Assembly: GCF_016632335.1 (NCBI RefSeq)
Contig: NZ_JAEPBG010000011.1
Span: 62,001 to 126,000, forward strand
Direction: 5' to 3'
DNA length: 64,000 bases
Origin: Noviherbaspirillum pedocola
GTDB taxonomy: Bacteria; Pseudomonadota; Gammaproteobacteria; Burkholderiales; Burkholderiaceae_D
Shown: in pieces, positions 53,350-61,947 of the stretch
Layout of the letters: each line of letters opens with the position of its first letter
Numbering within the stretch: position 1 is the first letter of the stretch
The notes under the pieces: model-generated
Databases searched by the model: none
What the model saw: only the letters and a program-made list of their open reading frames with translations
What the model was told of the DNA's origin: nothing
Program-made: the position numbers and the translations under genes

Positions 53350-53697
53350 CGTAATGTTTCCCGCTATTGAACCCTACGTATTCGAAACAACATCTCCATT
53401 CCGATTCGCGGATAACCTTCTAATGCCTTCAGCGCTTTGGGAAATGAAGTTGCTTCTTATAAACTTGATTTTTAACAAATTTTTGATGGGAATGGCGACT
53501 TGCATATTGGTGTGCAAAACATCTTAATATTTATTTTGCTCATCAAGAGGTCCATCTGAATTTTCCCCGCTTCTACAAGACGTGGCGTCATGATAAGTGT
53601 TGTGGATAAACCCTACGCTAGAACTCCTGTAGTGAACGATACTCCAGCGCGCTATGGAGATGCTGCTCGTTGTCATGTTCGAACGCGATGCCCAGTA
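53350..53697. other. Intergenic, nothing recognised
   Basis: AT-rich 350 bases upstream of the split GGDEF-EAL gene, with only doubtful frames. Confidence 0.4.
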
Positions 53698-54024
53698 CTA
53701 ATCAAGCAAGTACAATTCCCATGTCTGGCGGTAGTAGTGCACCGTACCGACCAGTTCGTTGATGACAAGCTCATATCCTTCGAGAAGCGCCTTATTACGG
53801 GATATCTGCTCGAAGTAGCAGTTGGATATTGCGGGCACGCAATCCACTTCGGTAGGCGCGTTTACCGGATGGAGTAGTCTCGCTATGGGGACAAAGCACT
53901 CAGTCCCATGTGTTTGCCAGTGATAGCGTATCTGCAGGCGGCCGATATGGCTCAATTCTCCATTGAGCTCCTCAGCAGTCATCAGCGTCCCCCGTCGACG
54001 CAAACGTGTAAGCAGTAATCGCAT
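53698..54024 (-). CDS. Hypothetical protein, paralogue of the gene at 55074
   Basis: A 108-residue protein: MRLLLTRLRRRGTLMTAEEL, IGRLQIRYHWQTHGTECFVP, IARLLHPVNAPTEVDCVPAI, LLEGYELVINELVGTVHYYR. It shares with the protein at 55074 the order MR-LL-x-L-x-x-RG-x-L, IG-x-L, ARLL-x-V, C-x-x-P and L-x-GYEL, plus a C-terminal segment with YRQTWE or YKQSWE. No known family is recognised. ATG 54024 (MRLLL) matches the start of the paralogue; a GTG two codons earlier is an alternative. Both genes lie between the broken GGDEF-EAL genes, on the same strand. Confidence 0.65.
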   Translation of the reverse strand: MRLLLTRLRRRGTLMTAEELNGELSHIGRLQIRYHWQTHGTECFVPIARLLHPVNAPTEVDCVPAISNCYFEQISRNKALLEGYELVINELVGTVHYYRQTWELYLLD

Positions 54025-54258
54025 GTTCACTAAGGTTCTGCGATTCAGGCGTCTTTACCCATGCTCTGGAACAAAATGCCGCTCATAGACACGGTCAGAC
54101 AGTAACTAGCAGTCGCACCCAGAAACCAGAACTTTGCACCATCGGAGGGCTGCTTCTTTGACCTAGCTATATACGTGCTGAGTTTCGATATGGAAAAATT
54201 GGTAATCCAAAAAAACAACTATTAAGGAAAAAGAGCAAAAGGCCGGTGCCAACTCGTC

Positions 54259-54960
54259 ATGCGAATTGGATTTTGTCAAAAGTGTTTATATAAACGGTCT
54301 TTTAGGGAATCGTCTTTGGAACGCGATTTGTCGTGCAGCTGGCGCGCCCGGCGGGAGGCAGGTGGCCATGCCAAAGGAGGTAAAGTAACCTCCAGCGACG
54401 TCATCATGGTGCCGCAGATAATTCCCACAGATAGTGTGTCAGTCGGCCGTGCGGCGACATTGGCGCTTCGATGCACGATGTGTCACGGCGCCCGCGGGAT
54501 GAGTGAAGCATATACGCCGAATCTTGCTGGCCAGAATGCGGAGGTGGTGTACAAGCAACTGCGTGACCTGCAGTTAGGCCACCGCAAGAGCGCCATCATG
54601 GGGCTTCATGCGCGCAACCTTAGTGACCAGGATATGCGCGGCCTGGCAGCGTATTACTCTTACTTGCTGCGTGAGACTCCGCCATCGTCTCTGCTGGGGC
54701 AGAGGAAGGCTCCGCGAATCATCCAAGTAGGCTCACCGATGTTTAATATCGCCCCATGCGCATCCTGCCATGGTGGCAGTGCCCGGAAGACAGCGAGTTC
54801 GACGCTGGAAGGTGAACCTGAGAACTACATCAGAGCCCAGCTATCAGCTTTCAAAGACGGCACGCGGCATAACGACATCAATGGGCAGATGCGGAGTGTG
54901 GCTCGTCAGATGACTCCTGAAAAAGTAGAAACTTTAGCGAAGTACTACTCGCAACGCTAG
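54259..54960 (+). CDS. Diheme c-type cytochrome (c4-like), N-terminus unusual
   Basis: A 233-residue protein with two heme-binding sites, CTMCHGARG at about residue 72 and CASCHGGSA at about 167, each followed by helices typical of cytochrome c4-like domains (NLAGQNAEVVYKQLRDLQLG, LEGEPENYIRAQLSAFKDGT), with Met ligands possibly in IMGLHARN and MRSVARQM. Such proteins carry electrons in the periplasm. But the first 55 residues (MRIGFCQKCLYKRSFRESSL) are basic and Cys-containing, with no signal peptide, so heme attachment by the Ccm system would fail unless the true start lies elsewhere. No upstream frame offers a signal. The gene lies in the opposite direction to its neighbours. Confidence 0.75.
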   Translation: MRIGFCQKCLYKRSFRESSLERDLSCSWRARREAGGHAKGGKVTSSDVIMVPQIIPTDSVSVGRAATLALRCTMCHGARGMSEAYTPNLAGQNAEVVYKQLRDLQLGHRKSAIMGLHARNLSDQDMRGLAAYYSYLLRETPPSSLLGQRKAPRIIQVGSPMFNIAPCASCHGGSARKTASSTLEGEPENYIRAQLSAFKDGTRHNDINGQMRSVARQMTPEKVETLAKYYSQR

Positions 54961-55073
54961 CGGCCTCGCATGACTACGTTAAGAGTCTTTCATCGTACGG
55001 GCCAAGTCGGAAAGTGAAGAGTGCTGCAAGATTACGTCGAACGCATGAAAGCGGTTTCAATCTTGGCTGTGCC

Positions 55074-55409
55074 TCACCATTTTCCTCTAATAGGGAAGCG
55101 TTCCCAAGATTGCTTATATCGACACTGTGTTCGATATGGTGATGCAATGCTCAATTCGTATCCACCTAAAAGAATCACGTTTGGTTCTAGTTTTAGAACG
55201 CGTGGGGCAAGCAATTTTGGAACGATGTCACATGGAGCATAAGAATGATTAACTTCGAGAAGTCTTGCTTGTGAAATAAAGTGGTTTGGATAGTCGCTAA
55301 AAGGGCAGCACTCGAAGACAAGATATCCAATATAACGCGGTTCTCTACAAAGTACATCTGGAGCCAACAAAACACCACGCTTCTGTAGGCATGTAAGTAG
55401 GAAGCGCAT
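55074..55409 (-). CDS. Hypothetical protein, paralogue of the gene at 53698
   Basis: A 111-residue protein: MRFLLTCLQKRGVLLAPDVL, YIGYLVFECCPFSDYPNHFI, SQARLLEVNHSYAPCDIVPK, VILLGGYELSIASPYRTQCR, YKQSWERFPIRGKW. The shared landmarks with the protein at 53698 are listed under that entry. GGAGAG lies eight bases before ATG 55409, the clearest ribosome site of the pair. No membrane segment, signal or known domain is visible. It sits 80 bases downstream of the broken GGDEF-EAL gene at 55491 on the same strand and may have been its operon partner. Confidence 0.68.
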   Translation of the reverse strand: MRFLLTCLQKRGVLLAPDVLCREPRYIGYLVFECCPFSDYPNHFISQARLLEVNHSYAPCDIVPKLLAPRVLKLEPNVILLGGYELSIASPYRTQCRYKQSWERFPIRGKW

Positions 55410-55490
55410 TTTGTGCTCTCCATCAACTTGGCAGGCTACAGTAAATTAACTAGCTTTTTTGGGAAAAGCCACAACGCATGCTTTCTACTT

Positions 55491-57574
55491 TTAATGTGCA
55501 TTTCTTTGGCTTATCAACAGCTGCTCAAATGCCTGCGCTGGTATCGCTTGCGAAAAGAGGAAGCCTTGCCCATAGTCACACCCTGCTGAACGAAGAATGG
55601 CTTCTTGCTCTGGCTTCTCGATTCATTCAGCAATGACTTTCAATCCAAGCCTGTGAGCCATTGCAATCGTGGAGTCGGCGATTGCCCGGCTTCCCTCGTT
55701 CTTCTCGATGTCACGAACAAAGCTCTGGTCAATCTTGAGATAGTCAATGTCAAATCGCTTGAGATACGCTAGAGAGGAATACCCGGTACCAAAGTCGTCT
55801 AAGGCTACTTGGATACCTGCATCACGGTAGCGATAGAGCATCTCAGCCACATTAGGCGAGGTGTTGAGCAGCAAACCCTCGGTGATTTCCACTGCAATGC
55901 TATGTGGAGGAAGCCCTTTGCTTTTCAGAACGCCGGTCCAATCTACGGACGCCTTAACTAAGAATTGCACCGGTGAACGATTGACGCTAATTTGGAAGGG
56001 GATGCCGGAATTCTCTCCCCATCGCTCGGAACAGGAAGCAGCTTGCGTGAACACCCAATCGCCAATTTCATGAATCAGTCCCGATTCTTCTGCTAAAGGG
56101 ATGAACTGTGTTGGTTCCACAAGACCATAGGTAGGGTGATTCCATCGTAGCAGTGCTTCCGCTTTGGTAATCCGGCGTGAATCCAAATCAACGACTGGCT
56201 GATAATGAACAAACAACTCCTCGGCAGCTAGTGCGTTGCGCAAATCTTGAGTGAGCTGTATTCGCCTTTGTGCCTCGTCCTGCATCGACTTGGTAAAGAA
56301 GCGAAACTGGTTGCGGCCCGCATGCTTAGCAGCATACATTGCTTGGTCAGCGTTACGGATTAGCCCTTCAGGCTCAAAGCCGTCTGCTGGATAGAGAGTA
56401 ATCCCTACGCTTGCGGAGATATGGGCGGTATCGCCCTCAAGCCAAAAAGGCTTAGCTAGTTGAGTAATGATTTTCTGAGCAACCTGCTCAAAATGCGGGT
56501 GGCCATGTAAGTCAGTCAGGATAACGGTGAACTCATCGCCGCCAAGGCGGGCCACCGTATCAGAATCGCGCACGCACGATGTCAACCGGCGGCTGACTTG
56601 GGCTAACAGTTTGTCTCCGGCATCATGACCGAGTAAATCGTTGACCTCTTTGAAGCGGTCCAAGTCGATGAACATCAGTACGACTTCATCTCCTTCCCGA
56701 TGGGCTTTTCGGACCTCCTGTTCTAACCGGTCTCGGAAAAGGCGCCGATTCGGTAGTCCAGTCAGGTAATCAAAGCTTGCGTGACGCCAAATAATCTCTT
56801 CTGTCTGTTTCTTTTCTGAGATATCAGTAATGGTTCCTGTCAGACGAGTTGGTCGCCCGTTCTCGTCACGAGCGACCACTACCCCTCGAGACAGCACCCA
56901 CTTGTATTGGCCATCGTTGCAGCGCAGTCGATATTCAATGTGGAATGGAGGGCCGCCCTGTACCGTGTCCTGCAGCGACTCTATAGCTGTATGCCGGTCC
57001 TCAGGATAGATTTTGCTCGCCCAGTCTTCATAGCGTCCCAGCACCTCCTCATCGCCATGTCCTAGGATTTCCTTATAGCGATTCGAGACAACCAGTTCAT
57101 TGGTTAAGACATTCCAGTCCCATACGCCATCACGAGCTCCTTCAATCGCGAACTTCCATCGTTCATTACTTGCCTGCAGCGCTTTCTGTGCGAGCTTCTG
57201 TTCTGTGACGTCGTTGCCCTGAACGAAGACACCAGATACCTTGCCGTCTGCGCCGAAAAGAGGCTGGAAAACAAAGTCGACATATCGGTCGGTCTCGGGC
57301 TCCCCCGCTAGATGAGGGACCTTCACAAGCATTTGATGGCCGATGAACGGCTTGCCGCTGGCAAACACGTTATCCACCAACGCCGCATACCCCTGTGCAG
57401 CTATCCCTGGTACCGCTTCACGGCATGGTCGACCTACCAAGTCATCCCTCCCAACAAGTTGGCGGTAAGCGAGATTGACGACTTGTAGACATGCTCCGGT
57501 CCTTGTAGAACCGCAATGAAGCCGGGAGCCTGTTCAAACATGTCGCGTAGGCGCGCGACTTCGTCTTTGTCCAT
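55491..57574 (-). pseudogene. PAS-GGDEF-EAL gene with a frameshift and a nonsense codon
   Basis: Reading from ATG 57574 gives MDKDEVARLRDMFEQAPGFI, AVLQGPEHVYK, then one lost base near 57480 shifts the frame; the other frame continues VVNLAYRQLVGRDDLVGRPC and stays open through two PAS regions, an intact GGDEF domain (RLGGDEF) and an EAL domain (KAEALLRW, VNRSPVQF, DDFGTGYSSLAYLKRF, LKIDQSFV). It stops at TGA 55623 in VIAE, where related proteins have GIE, and resumes IEKPEQEAILRSAGCDYGQG to a natural end at 55491. The gene at 45252 is its close intact relative. The 605-residue internal frame could be translated from 57440 but would lack the last EAL strand and part of the first PAS. Confidence 0.83.
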
Positions 57575-57679
57575 ATGACCCCACGTACGCCACAACTATG
57601 CACCAAATGAAGTTCGTATGTCGGAATGCTCAAGCGCTGTTATTTTGCAGGTTTAGCATACGGCGTCTATATGCGAAAG

Positions 57680-57845
57680 TCTCGCTCTTTCCCGGTCTGT
57701 ACACGTCAATCCGAGCGGTAGCGCGTGGCGATTTCAGCAGCCTGTAAGATATGGCGAGCACACTGATTTTGCGCCTTCATCTCCGAGGCGCGATGTCAAG
57801 CGACGACGTTGTCCCCGCAAATGTTCGGTTTGCGGGGAATTTTTT
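57680..57845 (+). ncRNA. Candidate small RNA ending at a strong terminator
   Basis: A rho-independent terminator (CCCCGCAAA paired with TTTGCGGGG, T run at 57840-57845) lies at 57813-57845 on the plus strand, although no plus-strand gene ends nearby. A second stem, GCGCCT/AGGCGC, lies at about 57769-57790. A promoter-like pair TTGCAG and TATATG with a 17-base gap is at 57645-57673. Together they outline a transcript of about 165 bases. The 5' end is inferred; the terminator is plainly visible. Confidence 0.4.
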
Positions 57846-57961
57846 CGTTGTATAGGGCAGCGCCGCTGAACTAAACGGGTTTTTGCTTTGCCTGGGAATA
57901 GCGTTGCGTAGCAGCAGGTACGTTTTGCAACTTTTAGCTAAGCAGCTTGGAAGGGAATGCG

Positions 57962-58510
57962 ATGCATTGGATAGACCCAGCTTCTTTGCCGGAGAAGAAA
58001 GGCAAGGTGACTCAATTTCTAGTCAACCCACATGGCGACCTTGACGGCCTTGTACTCGGCCGTTCGACTCTTGTGCACTTTCCTCCCCATTTGAGTCGAC
58101 AGGTAGCTCGACATATCAGCGTTGGCTCAACAGTCCGCGTGCGGGGTGTAAAACCGCGGGGGGCTGATGTGCTAGCAGCAGTTTCACTGACCTCCCAAGA
58201 TAATGTCGTGATTACCGATGACGGACCAGACGCTGCTACGCACGGCATACATTCGGTTGAACGCGCACGGAAGCATGGCGAAGCTACGGGACGCGTAACG
58301 CTATCGCTCTTTGGACCAAAGGGCGAGTTGCGTGGGGCGCTGCTGGAAAGCGGCACTTCATTACGCATGCCTCCGCATGCCGCAAGCGAACTGGCCGACT
58401 ATTTGACCCCGGGTGCTTGTATCCATGCATGGGGTTCAGTGGTAAAGACCCGGCATGGAACGACCCTCGATGTCGAATCAATCGCCTTTGGGGACGAACA
58501 AGATGAATAG
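57962..58510 (+). CDS. Protein with two tandem OB-like domains
   Basis: A 182-residue protein made of two repeats of about 75 residues. Repeat one has GKVTQFLVNPHGDLDGLVLG, STLVHFPPHLSRQVARHISV, GSTVRVRGVKP; repeat two has GRVTLSLFGPKGELRGALLE, TSLRMPPHAASELADYLTPG, ACIHAWGSVVK. The landmarks NPHG(D/E)-x-DG-x-x-L or GPKGELRG, and PPH, are conserved between them. The fold is probably OB-like, and proteins of this shape occur in Burkholderia and relatives, without established function. GGAAGGGA lies eight bases before ATG 57962. It may bind nucleic acid, which is inference. The gene stands alone. Confidence 0.65.
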   Translation: MHWIDPASLPEKKGKVTQFLVNPHGDLDGLVLGRSTLVHFPPHLSRQVARHISVGSTVRVRGVKPRGADVLAAVSLTSQDNVVITDDGPDAATHGIHSVERARKHGEATGRVTLSLFGPKGELRGALLESGTSLRMPPHAASELADYLTPGACIHAWGSVVKTRHGTTLDVESIAFGDEQDE

Positions 58511-58668
58511 AAATACTTGGTTTTGGTGCACCAGCTTCGGCCAAGTATTCGTCTTACGATGATGGATTGCAACACATTGTAATTATGGTCATCGATGCGC
58601 GAGCGAGAACGTTCTTGGAAGGGCAAAGGCACTATTTCCTTTGCCCCAACCATGAAAGTGAATTCAAA

Positions 58669-58971
58669 ATGAAGAAAGCTCTCGTCGTCGCCGCTCTGTT
58701 CGCCGTCGCTGGTATCGCCTCTGCGCAAAACGCTGCAACCGCTCCGGCTGCACCGACCGTTTCGGCCGCGCCGGCTGTTTCTACTGCACCGGCAAACGCT
58801 GCTGAAGCGAATAAGGCAGCTCCGGCTGCGGCGCCGGCCAAGGCGGTGAAGCACAAGAAAGCGCACACCAAGAAGCATGCGAAGTCGGCGAAGAAGGACG
58901 ACCAGGCGAAAGCGGAAACTAACGCCCCGGTGGCGAAGGCCGACGCAGCTGCGACGCCCGCCGCGAAGTAA
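58669..58971 (+). CDS. Exported Ala/Lys-rich low-complexity protein
   Basis: A 100-residue protein with a Sec signal peptide (MKKALVVAALFAVAGIASAQ) followed by Ala/Pro/Thr repeats (APAAPTVSAAPAVSTAPANA) and a Lys/His-rich block (VKHKKAHTKKHAKSAKKDDQ). It has no Cys and no fold; such proteins are histone-H1-like in composition and may act in envelope charge or acid stress. The start at 58669 is set by the signal peptide; the frame opens at 58567. A hairpin GGGCAAAGG/CCTTTGCCC at about 58620-58646 lies in the leader. A perfect 18-bp bidirectional terminator follows. Confidence 0.75.
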   Translation: MKKALVVAALFAVAGIASAQNAATAPAAPTVSAAPAVSTAPANAAEANKAAPAAAPAKAVKHKKAHTKKHAKSAKKDDQAKAETNAPVAKADAAATPAAK

Positions 58972-58996
58972 TTGCTGTTTTCTGTTCGTAGTTTTC

Positions 58997-59035
58997 AAAT
59001 GAGATGAAGCCCGCATTGCGGGCTTCATCTCATTT
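58997..59035. terminator. Bidirectional terminator between convergent genes
   Basis: A perfect 18-bp stem with a 3-base loop, core GAAGCCCGC-ATT-GCGGGCTTC, flanked by AAAT and ATTT. It sits between the Ala/Lys-rich gene and the exonuclease gene. Confidence 0.92.
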
Positions 59036-59058
59036 CATCATGGGGCAATGCTGCCGTC

Positions 59059-59664
59059 CTATTGATGTTGTTGTATGCAGCGGCCTACCTTGTGCTTCGG
59101 AGTGCGTTGAATCTTGCACAGCAAGTCATGCGAGACCTTGCTAACTTCGTATCGGTTACATAACTCCTCTATGAGCTTGGCTAGCAAACTAGCAGCCATC
59201 TCCGCGTCAGCCAGTGCCCGGTGATAGCGTCCCGCCACGGGCAGATTGGCGTATTCGACAAGGGTCCCAAGCTTATGGCTTGGCGCTTGCGGGAACAGGC
59301 GCCGCGACAGCAGCATAGAGCATGCGAATTGCTGAGGCCTCTTTCGGTTGATGCGCTCAAGCTCGGCGTCCCAGAATTTACAATCAAACGACGCATTGTG
59401 GGCAACCAAGGGATAGTCCCCTACAAAATCGGATACCTCGCGCATGACCTCGGCAGCTTTCGGCGCCTTTCGAACCATCGCGTCAGAAATTCCGGTAAGT
59501 CCCTCAATGTACGATGGGATGCGCACTCCCGCATTCATCAGGCTTTGGTAACGGTCTACGACCTTTCCGTCTTCCAGAAGGACCGCGGCAATCTCAGTAG
59601 CGCGGTCGCCTTGTGCTGGCGACAAACCGGTCGTTTCAAAATCAATTACAGCCACAATTTCCAC
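59059..59664 (-). CDS. DnaQ-like 3'-5' exonuclease
   Basis: A 201-residue protein of the DEDDh exonuclease family: VIDFETTGLSPAQGDRATEI (DxE), LVAHNASFDCKFWDAEL (Asp), YHRALADAE (H-x-A-x-x-D). Domain length and motifs fit the epsilon-subunit or ExoX-like group that trims single-stranded DNA 3' ends. GTG 59664 is chosen because GAGGA lies seven bases before it, directly ahead of the first strand; the frame opens at 59775. The C-terminus (KIQRTPKHKVGRCIQQHQ) adds a basic tail. No polymerase gene is near, so a repair or RNA-processing role is possible. Confidence 0.88.
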   Translation of the reverse strand: MEIVAVIDFETTGLSPAQGDRATEIAAVLLEDGKVVDRYQSLMNAGVRIPSYIEGLTGISDAMVRKAPKAAEVMREVSDFVGDYPLVAHNASFDCKFWDAELERINRKRPQQFACSMLLSRRLFPQAPSHKLGTLVEYANLPVAGRYHRALADAEMAASLLAKLIEELCNRYEVSKVSHDLLCKIQRTPKHKVGRCIQQHQ

Positions 59665-59909
59665 AGTGCATTCCTCTGTCGCCAATTCTAAAGACGAGTC
59701 CTCAGTTCGGATTGTCTCATCTAAAGCGATGTCCGCAGTCAGCCCGGGACAGGTTGTCGCAAACCATCTCCCCATGCCGAAAAGGCCGAGGTCGGCGTAG
59801 GCCCGCTCTATTATTGTTTAATGAACAAATCAGCTCGTCCGCGATTCCACTTCGGTTTCGGTGCCAGCATCAGAAGAAGTGAAACCTCTGCGTTAGAAAG
59901 GAAGCGTGA

Positions 59910-60674
59910 ATGATTGCAGCAAAAGCCGTTATTGCAGTAGCACTGGCAAGTATTGTGCTGTTCTCTTGGGCGGCAGACGACACTGGCGTCACACCGTACC
60001 GGCCATCCATATCTAATCCAGCTCAATTGCCGACACCGGGCCAACTTGAGGTGGAATTCGGAGGCTTGCACACGAAAACCGGAAACGCCCGGGATGAAAG
60101 CTTGCCTTACCTTTTGAAGCTTGGATTTTCCAAAGAGTGGGGAATTCTCATCGGTGGCGAGGCATACGTTTGGTCCCGCGACGAGGACGGCTCACGAGAG
60201 CACGGTGTAGGCGACACAAGCTTTATCCTCAAACGAGCATTCATTTTGAATAGCAAGACGGCATTCGGATTGGAACTGGATGCAAAGGTGCCGACAGCAA
60301 AGGAAGCAATTGGCAGCGGAAAGACCGAATACACCTTGAACGGTATCTACAGCCAGGACATTGGCAGCGTCCACTTGGACGCCAACCTCAATACGACTCG
60401 TGTGGGCGTCGTTGAACCCGGTACCGCACGAATGCAAACCGGCCTGTCTGCAGCTTTTTCCATGCCCTTGACCAAGGGATGGCGGGGTGTCACTGAACTC
60501 TCTGGAACAAGGCGTAGCGGTACACCGACCACTGCGCAGCTGCTTGCTGCAGTCGTGTACAACCCCAGTAAATGGTATTCCATCGACGTTGGCATGGCTA
60601 AAGGGCTAACCAGAAAGTCGCAAGACTGGTCTATCTTCAGCGGCTTTGTCGTTCCCATCGCCAAGCTTTGGTAG
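59910..60674 (+). CDS. Outer-membrane transporter-like protein (MetA-pathway type)
   Basis: A 254-residue exported protein with a signal peptide (MIAAKAVIAVALASIVLFSW, cleavage after AAD or nearby). The mature part alternates short hydrophobic strands and turns (GQLEVEFGGLHTKTGNARDE, LGFSKEWGILIGGEAYVWSR, SGKTEYTLNGIYSQDIGSVH, SIDVGMAKGLTRKSQDWSIF), ending in Trp as outer-membrane barrels often end in an aromatic residue. It fits the family annotated as a putative transporter of the phenol MetA pathway, whose real substrates vary. AAGGAAG lies eight bases before ATG 59910. Its partner genes are not present. Confidence 0.72.
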   Translation: MIAAKAVIAVALASIVLFSWAADDTGVTPYRPSISNPAQLPTPGQLEVEFGGLHTKTGNARDESLPYLLKLGFSKEWGILIGGEAYVWSRDEDGSREHGVGDTSFILKRAFILNSKTAFGLELDAKVPTAKEAIGSGKTEYTLNGIYSQDIGSVHLDANLNTTRVGVVEPGTARMQTGLSAAFSMPLTKGWRGVTELSGTRRSGTPTTAQLLAAVVYNPSKWYSIDVGMAKGLTRKSQDWSIFSGFVVPIAKLW

Positions 60675-60988
60675 CACGGGCGATTAGTCGTGCTTCCCTA
60701 GTGCTCGTGTACCCTAGCGGGGAAGGAGGCGACTGCCTGCAAAGCGCCTTCTTTGACGCGAGCATTGGTGTTTCATGTATTGCAACGATTTCCACGTTCA
60801 TACCGGCGTCGACTGTTTGTCTGCCTGGTGCCGTGTTTGCATCTGTGAAGCGAGGCATTTGGGACTTGCACGACGCTGCGAAGCTACTGGGGTTGGCAAA
60901 ATTGATTGCTTTTGGAACCAGAATAGCTAACAACTGCTTGTAAGTTGGAAGCGGACACGCTTTGCAGTAAATGGCAGAGGGCGAGGGT
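60675..60988. other. Intergenic, nothing recognised
   Basis: About 310 bases between convergent genes, with only doubtful frames. Confidence 0.4.
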
Positions 60989-61462
60989 CTATTGATAGAT
61001 GCGGCTGCGACGCAGAATGAAGCAGATGATCCACATCACAATGGCAATCTGCAGTGGCGCACGTATGAGCAGATAGGCCGGCCCCCATGCATGCCCACCC
61101 ATGGGCACATGATGGATGGCGGCATAGATATTGAGCGGGAAAAATCCGATCAACACGGCAACGGCAAGCCAGCCCGTAGTTCGCCGGGTCCGGGTGAACA
61201 GGAATCCGATGGCAATGGCGAACTCAAGCAGGCCGGACGCGTAGACGAGCGCTTCACGCTGCGGCACCCAAGGCGGCAGCATCTGCACCATAGGCATAGT
61301 CTGGACAAAATGCCCGATTCCAGTAAAGACGAACAAGAGGGTCAGGCCGATTACTGCGCTTCGGCTTCCATCCAATGGCTGCCGTCTCGCGCGATACCAA
61401 GCCAGCGTCACTGTCCAGGGCAGCATCATTAATGCCAGCATTATGATAGGGGTCGTCATCAT
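60989..61462 (-). CDS. DoxX-like integral membrane protein
   Basis: A 157-residue protein with four membrane helices (about 5-22, 36-54, 71-88 and 96-115 or 125-150) and the layout of the DoxX family: GLTLLFVFTGIGHFVQTMPM, PQREALVYASGLLEFAIAIG, TGWLAVAVLIGFFPLNIYAA, then GGHAWGPAYLLIRAPLQIAI. Family members are small inner-membrane proteins linked to redox or stress responses, and the role here is not known. GGAGGTAA lies directly before the tandem ATG at 61462. Monocistronic. The longer minus-strand frame overlapping its 5' part (61254-61931) has no domain and is rejected. Confidence 0.8.
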   Translation of the reverse strand: MMTTPIIMLALMMLPWTVTLAWYRARRQPLDGSRSAVIGLTLLFVFTGIGHFVQTMPMVQMLPPWVPQREALVYASGLLEFAIAIGFLFTRTRRTTGWLAVAVLIGFFPLNIYAAIHHVPMGGHAWGPAYLLIRAPLQIAIVMWIICFILRRSRIYQ

Positions 61463-61947
61463 TTACCTCCGATTGGTTGTGCAGTACGGGAGGCAGTGTA
61501 GGAAGCAGGCCGAAACGCGGCCAGTGCGATGCGACGATATGCAGAGAGGACTGTGCCAAACGCAGTTTGGCACGACGACTGGATGCTTGCCGCCGGTTAA
61601 AGAAAATACGTGAACAGGGTGGCTCCTGAGCAGAGCCGCTATTTCCGCCTAGGGGCGAGTCTGGAACCTTTTGCACGGCGAAGAACGGCCATGAGCAGTC
61701 TTTCAAGAAAGATGGCCGCAACCGCTCAAGACTGAAAGCAGACGTTGAAGGAAAACTCCCAGCATCAGAAGCGAAGAAGAAATTACCAAGCGACTCTCGC
61801 TGGAATAAAAGCTCCTTCGTTTTGCGAATACCCTCATACTTCGCCCATAACGAACGTGGACTGTAGACAGTTGCTCTGAATTTAAATGCGAGTGATAGAA
61901 GCCACATACCTCTGCCTATCATTCTACGCAACGAATAATTCAGGCTA
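61463..61947. other. Intergenic, one conserved short motif
   Basis: Contains the third copy of GACTGAWAGCRGAC at 61731-61744. No supported gene. Confidence 0.4.

Noticed and set aside
61254-61931. 225-codon minus-strand frame overlapping the DoxX gene
   Set aside because: It has no domain, and the DoxX frame has four membrane helices and a strong ribosome site.
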